A DNA stretch of 64,000 nucleotides from Sarcocystis neurona (Eukaryota; Apicomplexa; Conoidasida; Eucoccidiorida; Sarcocystidae). Where the stretch lies: positions 1,887,843-1,951,842 of the forward strand of contig KL647303.1 in the NCBI GenBank assembly GCA_000727475.1, written 5' to 3'. The position numbers were made by a program, and so were the translations under genes. Under the pieces are notes generated by a model that was not told the origin of the DNA, made no database searches, and saw only the letters and a list, made by a program, of their open reading frames with translations. Shown here piece by piece: positions 12,601-21,576 of this stretch. The stretch's first letter is position 1. The number at the start of each line of letters is the position of its first letter.

Positions 12601-12761
12601 TCTTGCTGCTGCTGTGGTCGTTGCCGTTGCTCCTGCTGTTCCCGCTGCTGGTGTGGCTGCTGAACCCGCGCCTCTTGGCGTCGTGGCCTGTGAGTGTCAC
12701 CAGCAGCGTTGTCGACTTCCTCCTTGTCCTGCGCGGCAGACGCTGCTGCTGCTGCTGCCAT
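6672..12761 (-). CDS. Giant low-complexity protein with hydrophobic segments, unassigned
   Basis: A 2,029-codon open frame from an ATG at 12761; I recognise no family. Residues 1-200 are Gln/Arg-rich CAG-repeat translation. A hydrophobic stretch (ALLVLLLLVV) lies near residue 207. Conserved-looking text follows, such as LREAIVGLPFVSPSMSLLLH and GLRQLLRRVVDAYAWQL. Further hydrophobic segments lie near residue 974 (about 30 Leu/Val/Phe-rich residues), near 1234 (YGWLCLAAAVLALAA) and near 1970 (SVRWLLLPASLAAAAAAALL). A Gln-rich coiled-coil-like region (RRQEEVQHQLQEAQQLLQQM) precedes the last. A CAG|GTGGGA donor below 6717 suggests the true exon may end there and continue downstream. It is probably a membrane protein; start, introns and end are uncertain, and part of the N-terminus may be non-coding repeat. 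Confidence 0.5.
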   Translation of the reverse strand: MAAAAAASAAQDKEEVDNAAGDTHRPRRQEARVQQPHQQREQQEQRQRPQQQQEQRQHQQREQRRQQQQQQQQRQQHRKESHARQDSQQQAYSCLRLQRPHLQKQLEQRDQRQQQDPQQQQQPDRQQRPDEQQRPDEQQRPDPQERRRRQQLQRQLQQQRWVSLQVAASQNSNLWEGRRQQQRIQEGQRRISSCWSSLHRVGWARTALLVLLLLVVTDVFEQPQGGCKEAAALSSSPRSHQQPKQEPQQQEEGEKQPHVPQHQQQQQPGHQQLPQQGCKELHGKVPPHMHERSGQPLKDARARPVWRPQQQQRQQPQEQQKQQEQQQVPQVLQQELQFIKQQQRSREGELHVAQAQRAQRQRQGRPLRLVQRESRQQQQREDVVSLPYVQVPASACTFLRMIEGAQLQPPRQSAVFVDKTAASVARALSSSTSLFPAAAVAAAHAAPVAASSRLQADTTADFPAEPACAAAATPIVIPRPVASAPAASADDVFAAACVLTSSSRPAAAPRDDRAAAAPAGAAAAAAFPALEKKSEESNRSSKSSSRSSSKSSSRSSSRSSSKSSSRSSSKSDSRSSSDSGQQQQQQRESTADAPPSGPPSPPPRRPPHLSKCSSNSSDTYSNNSSSSSSSNSSEGTERGRKEDSRALAVSVRPHISLSQLLQQEPEQDQAQRELQDGEAQRQTKRLEQQTTSTWRPQQQQKREEQRQGDNSELQRNWLRSIRQERELGRKADASRRDGSSSSPGDCSGAADNLLACPWTQFMEQHRCSREGSLGSTRAVQSSSSSGVQGSSSSSKAESTENDSSSRTDDTSRSGVRGRERQKKTTRMSRMRILQLLREAIVGLPFVSPSMSLLLHVSRLWRPPTGLRQLLRRVVDAYAWQLQQQSPLQKQQLHEHLQQQSAAASGIAPRGRDSEERPSAFAARMPPPHAAAGERGAAPGGEEAAGGEMKGTAEIRSSTFARLLRVSVEYVLLSLFPFLLLLLLPVLLLCQVFPRLLHHALHLDSCCCCAFPSSSSCGPLAAAIPAPALDVAAAADEAAAAAAAAAFPYYYSASSAADSDAASQSAAAATDAAGGLACRPSAAVLYAPLSPNAPAAPAENSSSFRDTAFAAAPAAAPAATDKAAAVADPLLLSSAYGADSSLGLLQQRDCCCSSPPALLSAAVTFPLSSPTAAADREWFCPSSPRSQQPHENYARWLLLQQHDNSSSSDSSYSTASEPKGATHKKLSAAATYGWLCLAAAVLALAATAEAQEQLRKTLCCIALAFADFRSGAAAPSNASLLKGSTTSDSSSCRASSGPPHPREPPHFYVEDCPRSTPDVWRKGSSSSSSPADSSSSSTSSRKKEGRQGRSTAKEVAERRRSWKRPQGALLQGTSSAALASHRLLPRLERQQQQQAAPHQRVWQQQQQGNGQEVYGEQQGVCALADRNPAAFAADSACPAGKSGARALQASRTLQREQQQGGDSGQQPNREQLQLDQQQRQEEKPSRKRSEAQQPWQQRSIHRQHTFGDGDPQAAGLRSSLHQAQQERQQVQQGEEEEEEDQQEDEPRHYAEGFWGIHRLCMQLERVRLTWRSLAAAAAANGSAESAEPGTRDSSSRSTSSSGRVTRREGKAISSGRRSRPVTVVGRVGRRSGLRVQPGGVRSSLLIQQQQQQQAYRSSGAQRYASRTLYWGSGKGRMLVRPADTQAAARPAAASTAVFRTSEALQEPLLLLQQHVAAATELRRRWGERQHLLLPRAVQQQPQLLVISSRLPEAHQQQPRDGGGGRQQQLSEAEKAEQQQPLLLQVFAVSQRFLKRSLSFFLWPVRRQQQQHREWGTQRGDVQQQRQHSSGQEEREEQQQQEEATHGREQQRDRERRKRQQQQPASRGEHVGGGGSLRCVDAEEREAAADFLLQLLRSMQQQSSRVQAFLRRELNFRRQEEVQHQLQEAQQLLQQMGEERVPLLWRELEWLLQTLWKATDVLLTSVRWLLLPASLAAAAAAALLVLVHRVRRMRSFPEPLRAQQRTEHQRTHASPLQVGACSTVPSFLQVL
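10860..11155. repeat. CTG array with 12-bp higher-order unit
   Basis: TGCTGCTGCTTT/TGCTGCTGCTTC alternates through 11040-11150. Within the giant minus-strand frame it encodes the Ser/Lys/Arg run SSSKSSSRSSS. Confidence 0.85.
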
Positions 12762-12892
12762 CGCGCTGTAGCCGCAGCACCAACGGCCGCAGCACTAGAA
12801 GCGCCGGCAGGCAGACATGCAGCAAAGCCACCCCACAGGCACCAGCCACCTCGCGTGGAGCTGCAGCAGTAGCGCGTGGAGCTGGAGGAGCA

Positions 12893-13028
12893 GCAGCGCG
12901 ACAGCAGTAGCAGCGCGACAGCAGTAGCAGCGCGACAGCAGTAGCAGCGCAACAGAAGCAGCAGCGCGACAGCAGTAGCAGCGCAACAGAAGCAGCAGCG
13001 CGACAGCAGCAGCAGCGCCGCAGCAGCA
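12893..13028. repeat. 17-bp minisatellite, about 8 copies
   Basis: Unit GCAGCGCGACAGCAGTA with variants ending GAAGCA. The 17-bp length is not a multiple of 3, so successive units rotate through all frames. It is therefore unlikely to be coding. Confidence 0.85.
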
Positions 13029-13489
13029 GCAGGTACAGTGCAGGAGCAGCAGCAGCAGTGACCAGGTCAGGTGAGCTTGAGCGGCATCAGTTTGCATAGA
13101 GTAGTGAGCGCAGCAGCGCCTGGCCTACGTGGACACTGCTGAGCAATCAGCACCAGCAGCAGCACACTCCCGGGCACGCCTCTACACAGCAGGTGTCTGC
13201 CGCAGAGACGAAGCTGCGACGCTACTTGTCCTCTCCACACGTACAACACCCCACACAACGTCGCGCTCAGAGGAGCGATGCTGCTGCTGCGGTTGCTGCT
13301 GTGCCCACTGTCGTTTTTCAAGCCTCTGCTGGTCACCTTCCTGCCGTCGCTGTGTGGGGTTGTTGGCTGGCTGTCCTTGATGCGTTACACCCGTGCAGTA
13401 GCTATTTGCGCTGCTGTGGTTCCTGTGTGAGGTGCCTCCCCACACGGACGACTTGGCACTGGTGCTGAGGACGGCTCTGAACCCCGGCT

Positions 13490-13590
13490 GCCGCTGTTGC
13501 TGCTCCTGCTGCTGCTGTTGTTGCTGTTGTTGCTGCTGCTGTTGCTGCTGCTGTTGCTGCTGCCGCTGTTGCTGCTGCTGCTGTCCCACA
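13490..13590. repeat. CTG/CAG array
   Basis: About 30 consecutive CTG/TTG codon-like units. On the minus strand it gives a poly-Gln run followed by non-repetitive text (FRAVLSTSAKSSVWGGTSHR), so a small coding segment downstream to about 13182 is possible. Confidence 0.8.
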
Positions 13591-14590
13591 TCTTCCGGAC
13601 GGGCAGCGTAGCAGCTTCCCCCACCACATCTGTATGCCCCCGCCGTTGCGGCAGCTGCTTCAGCACGTCCCGTGCGTCCTGCTGTTGCTCAGGACCCCAC
13701 AAGCAGCTGCGGCTGCCGCTGCAGATGCCGCTCCAGATGCCGCTGCAGATGCCGCTGTTGCCGGGGGACTTCAGTTGCTGCCGCTGCTGCTGCCTCTTCG
13801 GGTTGGGTCACGCTGCCGTGTGTGGTCCTTCTCCTCCTCCTGCAGCTGCTGCATCTACCGGCGTGCACGTGCTGCTGCGGGTGTTCCAACTGCCGAGAGC
13901 AGCCTCCACTATTCGAAAGGTAAAGCTGCGGCGGCCGCCGCTGCTCTTGCTGCGGTAGCTGGTGAGCTCCGGCTGCTGCTATGGGTGCTGCTCTTCCTGC
14001 CGTAATCGGCGCTCTCCCGTTGCGCCTGCTGCTATGGGTGCTGCTCTTGCTGCGGTAGCTGGTGAACTTCGGCTGCTGCTATGAGTGCTGCTCGCAATCC
14101 TCCCGCTGCCGCTATTGACGCTGCTTCTGCTGCAGTAACCGCCGCCACCACCTCTGCTGCTGTTGCTTCTTCTGCTTTTGCCTCGCGTTGCTGTCCTTGT
14201 CGGTGCTGCTGTCTCAGCTGCAGGTGCCGGCGGTGCTGTCGTACTGCTGCCTCTGCTGTTACTTCCTCTGCTGCTGCTTTTCTGCTGTGCTGCTCCTGCG
14301 TCTTTTGCGGGTGCTGCGTCTGCCGCTGCATCTGCTGCTGTGTCTGCTGCTGCCTCTGCTGCAGCAGCTTTCCTGCAGATGTCCCTTTCTTTGTTGCGTT
14401 TGTTCTTCTTTGTTCGGCAGCTGCTGCCTCTGCTTCTGCTTCTTCTGCCACTGCAGCTGCCGCTTCTTCCGCTAATTCTTATTCTGCTGATAGACCTTCC
14501 TTGGCACCGAGGACAACCACAAGAGCTGCGGTCACAGCAGCACCAGTAGCAGCTTGTGGCAGCCACTTGCTGTCATTTCCGGCGAGCGTA

Positions 14591-15985
14591 CTACACAAGT
14601 GCCAGAGCCGCCCTGCGGCTTCTTGCACCAGCTGCAGCAGCTAAGATGTGTGTGTCGCCGGTGCCACTGCGTATACTTCCTGCTGCGGTTGCTGCTGCCC
14701 CTGCTCTTGCTGCTGTTGCTGCTGTTGCTGTCGCTGCCGTTGCTGCTCCTGCGGAAGGGAAGGGATCCGCAGACGCCACGTCTTCTCCAGCTTGAGACGC
14801 GTGATTTCCCAGGACATCCTGCAACTCGTATCGTTTCCGCTGCTGCTGGTGGTGTTGCGGCCGGTGCTGGTGCTGGTGGTGCTGGTGCTGGTGGTGCTGC
14901 TGCTGCTGGCGCTGGTNCTGCTGCTGNNNNNNNNNNNNNNNNNNNNNNNNNNNNNNNNNNNNNNNNNNNNNNNNNNNNNNNNNNNNNNNNNNNNNNNNNN
15001 NNNNNNNNNNNNNNNNNNNNNNNNNNNNNNNNNNNNNNNNNNNNNNNNNNNNNNNNNNNNNNNNNNNNNNNNNNNNNNNNNNNNNNNNNNNNNNNNNNNN
15101 NNNNNNNNNNNNNNNNNNNNNNNNNNNNNNNNNNNNNNNNNNNNNNNNNNNNNNNNNNNNNNNNNNNNNNNNNNNNNNNNNNNNNNNNNNNNNNNNNNNN
15201 NNNNNNNNNNNNNNNNNNNNNNNNNNNNNNNNNNNNNNNNNNNNNNNNNNNNNNNNNNNNNNNNNNNNNNNNNNNNNNNNNNNNNNNNNNNNNNNNNNNN
15301 NNNNNNNNNNNNNNNNNNNNNNNNNNNNNNNNNNNNNNNNNNNNNNNNNNNNNNNNNNNNNNNNNNNNNNNNNNNNNNNNNNNNNNNNNNNNNNNNNNNN
15401 NNNNNNNNNNNNNNNNNNNNNNNNNNNNNNNNNNNNNNNNNNNNNNNNNNNNNNNNNNNNNNNNNNNNNNNNNNNNNNNNNNNNNNNNNNNNNNNNNNNN
15501 NNNNNNNNNNNNNNNNNNNNNNNNNNNNNNNNNNNNNNNNNNNNNNNNNNNNNNNNNNNNNNNNNNNNNNNNNNNNNNNNNNNNNNNNNNNNNNNNNNNN
15601 NNNNNNNGCTGCTGCTGCTGTGCTGCTGCTGGTGCTGCTGCTGCTGATGCTCCTCGTGCTGCTGCTGCTGGTGCTCCTCGTGCTGCTGCTGCTGACGCTG
15701 ATGCTGATGCTGGTGCTGCTGCTGCTGGTGGTGCTGCTGCTGCATTTGGTTGATGCGGGACTGCTGCTGCGATTCGCGGCGCAGCTGCGGCGGTGTGCTG
15801 CTGTTGCTGCCAGGAGCCTGGTGCTCTGTGGTCGTCTCGACTCGACGCGGGCTCATCTGCTGTTGCTGCTGCTGCTGCAGCTGCTTCGCACAGAGACAGA
15901 CGAGCGGCCCTCTTCCCCCTGCTGTTGCTGCTGTCCTCGAGTCCTTCGCTTCACGCGATAGCGGCGGCGGCGGCGCGCAAGGCAA
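14591..15985 (-). CDS. Gln/His-rich frame interrupted by assembly gap
   Basis: A frame open on both sides of the 681-base gap. The upstream part is Gln-rich with repeated HEEHQQQQ units (15640-15690), and the downstream part has HQHQHHQHQ runs then a non-repetitive tail (RYELQDVLGNHASQAGEDVA). The start is ambiguous: only TTG at 15985, or a later ATG. Continuity across the gap is not shown, so the frame match may be chance. It is most likely part of a CAG/CTG-expanded exon. No function can be assigned. Confidence 0.25.
   Translation of the reverse strand: MPCAPPPPLSREAKDSRTAATAGGRGPLVCLCAKQLQQQQQQQMSPRRVETTTEHQAPGSNSSTPPQLRRESQQQSRINQMQQQHHQQQQHQHQHQRQQQQHEEHQQQQHEEHQQQQHQQQHSSSSXXXXXXXXXXXXXXXXXXXXXXXXXXXXXXXXXXXXXXXXXXXXXXXXXXXXXXXXXXXXXXXXXXXXXXXXXXXXXXXXXXXXXXXXXXXXXXXXXXXXXXXXXXXXXXXXXXXXXXXXXXXXXXXXXXXXXXXXXXXXXXXXXXXXXXXXXXXXXXXXXXXXXXXXXXXXXXXXXXXXXXXXXXXXXXXXXXXXXXXXXXXXXXXXXXXXXXXXXXXXXXXXXXXQQQXQRQQQQHHQHQHHQHQHRPQHHQQQRKRYELQDVLGNHASQAGEDVASADPFPSAGAATAATATAATAARAGAAATAAGSIRSGTGDTHILAAAAGARSRRAALALV
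14927..15607. other. Assembly gap inside a CTG array
   Basis: 681 N flanked on both sides by CTG/GTG repeats (14820-14926, 15608-15750), plus a single n at 14917. The gap most likely reflects failure to assemble the repeat. Confidence 0.99.
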
Positions 15986-16523
15986 CCCCTCACAACAGCA
16001 GCTACAGCAGCGGAGACAGCTTCTGCAGCGGCAGCTGCCGGAGCATGCGACAGCAGCAGCAGCAGCCCCCCCGGCCAGGCAGCAACAGGGACTTCGGAGC
16101 CGCTACAACCATGTCGCAGGCACGCGCCGAAGAAGAAGAAGCCACAGAGCAGTTGGGCATACCATCAAACGGCAAAGTAGAGCAGGCGCAGATATTCTCC
16201 TCTTTGAAGATCTGCGAGCAGCGTGTACTCAGCGGGACGACGACGATGAGGAGCCTGGTGCTGCTGCCGCTGCTGCTCCTGCTGTGCTCCTACCGCGAGC
16301 GCGCGCCTGCGCTGCACACTTGACGCAGTTGCACGGCAGGGGGATGCCGCAGCTGCCGCAGCGCGAGCAGAACGCGATTTTCTTCGCTTACACAAAGAGA
16401 AAGACACGGCAGAAAAACGAGGAGGGAGAGTAGTGGTGGGAAGACAGCCGCATAAGAAGAAGAGGCAGCCGCAACAAAGACGAATGGACTCAGCAAGCTT
16501 CCCAGCGGAAGACGTTCACTCAC

Positions 16524-16865
16524 GACGGCTCGCTTCGTTCCCGCAGAGCTGCTGGGGGTGACGGCTGCCTGCAGGGGCTGGCCGCGCGAAGAGCCGGAGA
16601 CCGTCGCCGTTATATTGGCAGCCGAGTGTGGCATGGACAGAGCAGCTGCTGCAGCCGTACCCTCCCGTACAGGGGGGCGGGCAGCGCTGGCGCGGGAGCC
16701 CCCGTGCAGCAGCCCCTGCTGCTCTGCATCCTCGGAGGGTGTGCAGCAATGCACAGTAGCAGCACCCGTGGCTGCTGCACCGTACGCAGGCTGCTCCTGC
16801 ACCGGCCAGTGGAGCACCAGCAGCTGCGCTGCGCTGGACACGCCACCAACGGTGACCACCAGCAT
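16524..16865 (-). CDS. Possible exon of an unassigned minus-strand gene
   Basis: From ATG 16865 the frame reads LVVTVGGVSSAAQLLVLHWP, then EQPAYGAAATGAATVHCCTP and AALSMPHSAANITATVSGSS. It ends at a consensus GTGAGT donor (16518-16523 on the plus strand) after TKRAVV. A very Leu-rich stretch upstream (16866-16960) could be a signal sequence if the real start lies further 5'. The frame is not CAG translation and has a good donor, but no downstream exon was identified. Confidence 0.28.
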
Positions 16866-18212
16866 CAGCAGCAACAGCAGCAGCCACGGCAGCAGCAACA
16901 GCAGGAACAGCAACAGGAGCAACAGAAGCAACGGCAGCGCACCAGCAGCAGCAACAGCGGCAAGAGCACCAACAGCTCCAGCAGCACCAACAGCAGCAGC
17001 AGGAGTACCTGGGCACGACGTCAGCGAGGAGAGCAATAGTGGCTACGGAAACGGAAGAAGAAGCACTGCAGCACCGCTCTTTCCACTTGTCGTTTTGCTG
17101 CTGGGGTGACTTCTATTTCCGTGATGCGTGCGTGTCTCTCTCTCAAGCGTCTGCTGTTGCGTCACTTGCTAGCATCGCAACAGCTGCAGCTGCTGCTCGG
17201 CGGAGGAACTGACGCGAGGTAGTCTGCAGCAGCAAGAGTCCTTCTGCATGCGGGGGACCGCAAATTGCTGTTGCTGCTGTTTCTCTGCCATGGACGGCGC
17301 ATTCACCTCTTTGTACATATGTGTCAGCTTCGTTGGTGCAGCCGTGTTATACGTACACTAATGTGTAGATATATATATATATATGCATGTGGCGTGTACA
17401 GATAAATGCGTATGTACGGATACGAAGAATTTTTGTCCCATTCCCTTACCCCCTTGTAGACAGGGTAGTGAGGTCCACGTACGCCAGAGACACAGAAGCA
17501 CGGCGCGACTCTCCCGCTACGCAGCAGCAGTGTTGCGTAAGTATTTTCTTCACGTGCTGCACCTCCAAATCTGTGCGGAAAGGCTTGTCTACAGAAAAGC
17601 CACGGCAGCCAGCTGCCCACGCCGCAGCAACCGCAGCAGCAGGCAAGCGATCTCGGCCGCGGACGCAAAAGCCGCTTGGCAGTCACAGCACCCGCAGGTC
17701 TGCGTGCGAGAATTTAGAGGAACCGGCAGCTGCAACAGCAGCATCAGCGTCGTCCTCTGCCTCTACCCGCACTCGGGCGTCAATTCGCTCTCCCCCGGGC
17801 TGCGGCGTTGGTTCTCCTGCTGTCGCCGGTTTTCCGCTGCTGCTGCTGCTGTTGCCCCGTGTGCTGCTGCTGCCGCTTGTGCTACTGGCGCCGCTTGTGC
17901 TGCTCCGCGCTGCTGCTGCTTCTGCATTCCTCGACTTCTTCTCCGTTGTTCTTTGCTTCTTTGGGAAGTCTCACTTCACTCGCTGCGGCTCCTGCAGAAG
18001 AGTCTCAAGACCGTCTTGCAGGATCCCAGCACACCGCAGCAAGGGGGGGTTGACACCCCTGCGCCTACCTGCGTGCACATACACATATATGTGTATACTT
18101 ATATACGTAGATATATTCATACGTATTCATATTAATACATGTGTTCGAATAAGTACGTGTAAGTAGTTAGTATCCACTCGTCTGTTGGCTGCTGCTGTTT
18201 GTATGAGGTCAT

Positions 18213-19667
18213 ATGACGATGCTTTCGCAGAGGCGTTCGAAGGGCGTGCTGCAGCTGCTGCTGCCGCCGCGTTCGTCGCTGCTGTGGCATCCCCGGGAGT
18301 GGACTTTCATCCTGCAGCAGCGCCTACACCGGGCGCATGCGTACTACGTAAATTCTTCCTTATTTTTTAAGAATGCCACGTTTGTTGGTGTTGGCTTGCT
18401 GCTGGGGCACGTGTGGGGCCGGCAGGAGCGGCGACGTCGTCTTGCTGCAGGTGACCTCAACCACTTTGTCGATATTTGCTTCTACTACCTACCCCACAGT
18501 CCTCTCCGGGTGACAGCGGCTGTCGCAGCAGGCCAGCAGAGCAGCACCTGGAGACGCGACACAAGTCTGTCTGTAAACAGCAGCACAGGCAAGACTGACG
18601 GTGGAAGCAGTAGAAGCAGCAGCAGCAGCAACGCCGCCGAGAATAGCAGCAGCAACACCGCCGATAACACGGGCAGCAACACCGCCAGCAACAGCAGCAG
18701 CCACGTCGCCGGCTACAGCAGCAGCAACACTGCTGGCAACTGCAGAAGCAGCGTCTTTAAAAGCAGGGAAGAGCAGCTGCAGGCGTGGAAGATGCTGCGA
18801 AGGGGCTTCGAGAGTCGGTGGAATGCAGCAGCCCGCTTCGTACAGCGGCTCCCTGGCTACTCGTATACTCAAGTTTACAGGCTGATGCTGCAGCAGCCGC
18901 ACGCGTTGTTTACTTCTCTCTCTGCTGCTGTCACCCCGGGCAGTAGCGACCCTGTCCGCCTCCTCCCACGCGACGGCAGCAGCGCTGAGAAGAGCGGCAT
19001 CAGCAGCGGCAGTCACAGCAGCAAAAGCAGCAGCGACAGCAACAGCAGCACCGACGGCAACAACAGCAGCAGTCCGTTGTTGTCATATCTGAAGTACCCT
19101 GCGCGTCCAGCAGGGCGTTCTGCGGTTTCAGCGGCAGCAGAGGGTGGGGTTGCCGCTGCATTGCGCCGGGCAGCTGCAGCAGCAGCTGCAGGAGGAAGCA
19201 GCAGCAGCAGCCTGCGGAGGGAGCCCCAGCAACACCAAGAGCCGCGCGCTCGGAGTGGCGACGTCGCGAATGGTCGTTGGGCTTCTGCTGCGGCAGCAAC
19301 ACACTCACAGCAGGCAGCAGGTGATGCTGCAGCAGCACCTGCGGCTCAGGACGCAGCAGCAGATGAAGTTTCCCTCTCGTCAGCAACAGGGTCCGCGGCA
19401 ACAGCAGGACAGAACGCAGCACAGGCAGCGAGAGCCCCGGCAGACGCACCACCAGCAGCAGGAGGAGGCCCGTGGCCTGTGCCACCGGACTACGTGGAAC
19501 TGCGGCAGTGGCACGAGCAGCAGGGAGATGGGAGTGTTGTGAAGCAGTCGAAGAGCAGCCCGCTGATGCAGCAGCTCGACCAGGACCTAGAAAAACTTTG
19601 CATGCAGCAAGTTCGCGGCAAGTTTGAAATTCTTGTGGACGACGCCGTCGTCCGCATGATTCAGTAA
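18213..19667 (+). CDS. ABM-like (dimeric alpha/beta barrel) domain protein, putative
   Basis: A 484-codon frame from ATG 18213 to TAA 19667. The N-terminus is non-repetitive (SLLWHPREWTFILQQRLHRA, ATFVGVGLLLGHVWG, LNHFVDICFYYLPHSPLRV) and includes a short hydrophobic segment. After a Ser/Asn-rich spacer, residues about 185-235 (FESRWNAAARFVQRLPGYSY followed by TQVYRLM) resemble the helix and PGF/Y...YR strand of the antibiotic-biosynthesis-monooxygenase superfamily. After about 200 low-complexity residues, PPDYVELRQWHEQ resembles the family's central strand, and KFEILVDDAVVRMIQ closes the protein. ABM proteins are small ferredoxin-like barrels, some binding haem or acting as oxygenases; the function here is unknown. 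An upstream exon cannot be excluded. Superfamily membership is inferred from pattern only. Confidence 0.5.
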   Translation: MTMLSQRRSKGVLQLLLPPRSSLLWHPREWTFILQQRLHRAHAYYVNSSLFFKNATFVGVGLLLGHVWGRQERRRRLAAGDLNHFVDICFYYLPHSPLRVTAAVAAGQQSSTWRRDTSLSVNSSTGKTDGGSSRSSSSSNAAENSSSNTADNTGSNTASNSSSHVAGYSSSNTAGNCRSSVFKSREEQLQAWKMLRRGFESRWNAAARFVQRLPGYSYTQVYRLMLQQPHALFTSLSAAVTPGSSDPVRLLPRDGSSAEKSGISSGSHSSKSSSDSNSSTDGNNSSSPLLSYLKYPARPAGRSAVSAAAEGGVAAALRRAAAAAAAGGSSSSSLRREPQQHQEPRARSGDVANGRWASAAAATHSQQAAGDAAAAPAAQDAAADEVSLSSATGSAATAGQNAAQAARAPADAPPAAGGGPWPVPPDYVELRQWHEQQGDGSVVKQSKSSPLMQQLDQDLEKLCMQQVRGKFEILVDDAVVRMIQ

Positions 19668-19689
19668 TGACGGGTCTATCTGCAGTCCC

Positions 19690-20345
19690 CTCCCCACCCG
19701 CGCAGCCGAAGAAGGAACCGTAGCAACAGCAGCAGCAGGAAAATCAGAGCTGCAGCAGCCGTGCTGGAGCAGCAGCAAGGGAAGAACCGCAGCAGCAGCA
19801 GAGAAATCGGAGCCGCAGCAACCCTGCCGCAAGGGAAGAACCGCAGCAGCAGCAGCAGAGAACCCCAGAACAGCAGCAGTGGTCCACCAATAGCAAGCGG
19901 AGAGCGGCAGAGCAGCAACAAGCGAAGGCCCGCGGCGGCACGAGAAGAGCAGCGGCGGCAGACAGTTGCTGCGGCCCAGCGTTACGAGCAGGAGGAAGAG
20001 GCGCAGGAGGAGGAGAGGGGCAGAGAAACAGCAGCAGTGACACACATACGGAGAGCAGCCGGAGAGAAGAGCAGTGACAGGAACGTGCGGGGAAGCCCGA
20101 GCAGCCGCCGTAGCAGATTTCGCCGGCAGCGCCGCTGCGGCACTCGGCAGGGCTAGCGACAGCACCCTCGTGTGAAGCACTGCTCTCCTCCGCAGCCGCA
20201 GAGTAGACGAGAAAGAGCAGGAGAAGGAAAGCGCGCACAAGAGCAGCAGCAGCAGTCGCCCCGGTCTGGAAGCAGCAGGAGAGACAGCAGCAGCAGGAAC
20301 CGAGCAGCAGCAACAGCGGCGCACACAGCAGCAGAACGTCCATGC
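19690..20345. other. CAG-rich stretch 3' of the ABM-like gene
   Basis: Repeated CAGCAGCAGAGAAATCGGAGC/CAGCAGCAGCAGAGAA units around 19780-19865, then generic CAG-rich DNA. No frame shows convincing non-repetitive coding text. Confidence 0.5.
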
Positions 20346-20429
20346 GGAGAATTCACTCCGCACATACACGTCGAAGTAGGCAGCTCAGAGACGTACACAG
20401 CGGGGGGATCAGGAAGGGAGGAGCCGCCA

Positions 20430-20870
20430 ACGTGGGCCTTGCTGGCTAAAGCAGGTGCGACCAGTACATAGGAACGCACTGCACCGCCTATCAATATATG
20501 AGTCCTGCTCGCAGCTGTGTGTATACACATGGTCCACACGTATATATATATATATATATGAAGGGTCTTGCTGGATGACATATGCGCCACACAAGCAGAA
20601 GGAGGCAGCGCAGCTCATCAGAATGTGTGAAGTACGTACGTGTTTGTGTATATACATGTTTGTACAGATATGTACATATACTTATACATATATTTAGAGA
20701 GGTAGACAGAGAGAGAACAGTAATCTTGCTGGGAGATGCATGCGCGACATCGGCAGAAGCAGGCAGCAAAGCTCTGGATCTGGAAACACCTTTGTGCATG
20801 CAAATATATATAGAGAGATACGCATATATATATATATATATGGGAAGCACTCGTGTGGCTTAGTAATTTC
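20430..20870. repeat. Degenerate tandem repeat, about 130-160-bp unit, 3 copies
   Basis: A core CTTGCTGG followed by a GCGAC/GCGCC AGCAGAAG element recurs near 20436, 20567 and 20725, each copy followed by a TA-rich run. The copies are diverged. Confidence 0.6.
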
Positions 20871-21262
20871 GCTGCGTGTGAGAGTGAAGGAAGGTAGAGC
20901 CACTTTTGTCTCGGCGTTTGTGAGGAGGTGAGGGGCAGCTTTTCGAAACAGGGAAGGACCATCGCAGGAGAGGGACAGAGACGGCTTGTTGGGGAGCGAC
21001 GACCGAGTAGTGGGTCCACACACACATGCGATGCATGTCACTTTCTCCCTACGTATGTGTGTCCGCATGCGTCTGCGTACACGCGCATATATACATGTAG
21101 GTACATAAAATGTATGGCGTATAATAGCTGCGTAGTGGCCCCTTGTAGGTGAGGCTGCGCGCGTGCAGGTCGTGTGGCGGTGAAGGCGGCGTCGTAGGTT
21201 AGCAGCAGCACTCCTCCGAGGCCAGGGGTCACCTGCGCGCTTTTTCGCGTTTGTTCGTACGC

Positions 21263-21334
21263 GTGTGTGCATGCGCCCGTGTGTGCATGCGCCCGTGTGT
21301 GCATGCGCCCGTGTGTGCATGCGCCCGTGTGTGC
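21263..21334. repeat. 16-bp minisatellite, 4.5 copies
   Basis: Perfect units GTGTGTGCATGCGCCC. Each copy contains TGCATGC, a motif bound by some apicomplexan AP2 factors. Confidence 0.95.
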
Positions 21335-21576
21335 GGATATGACTCTATGTATGACTGACTAAGAATAACAAGGATTGACGACGAGGACGAAATCTTTGTG
21401 TGCCGTGCTTCACGCGTCTCGCTACGCGAGCGAAGTATATGCTGGCGTACTTCACGAGTGACTGAAGAAACTGCAAGCGGAGAGGAGCACGCGTGAGGCG
21501 CACATCTCTCAGCAGCTGCAGCAGCTGAGAGCTCGGCGCGCCGCTGCAAAGGCGGCGCCGTAACTTTGCGCAACAT

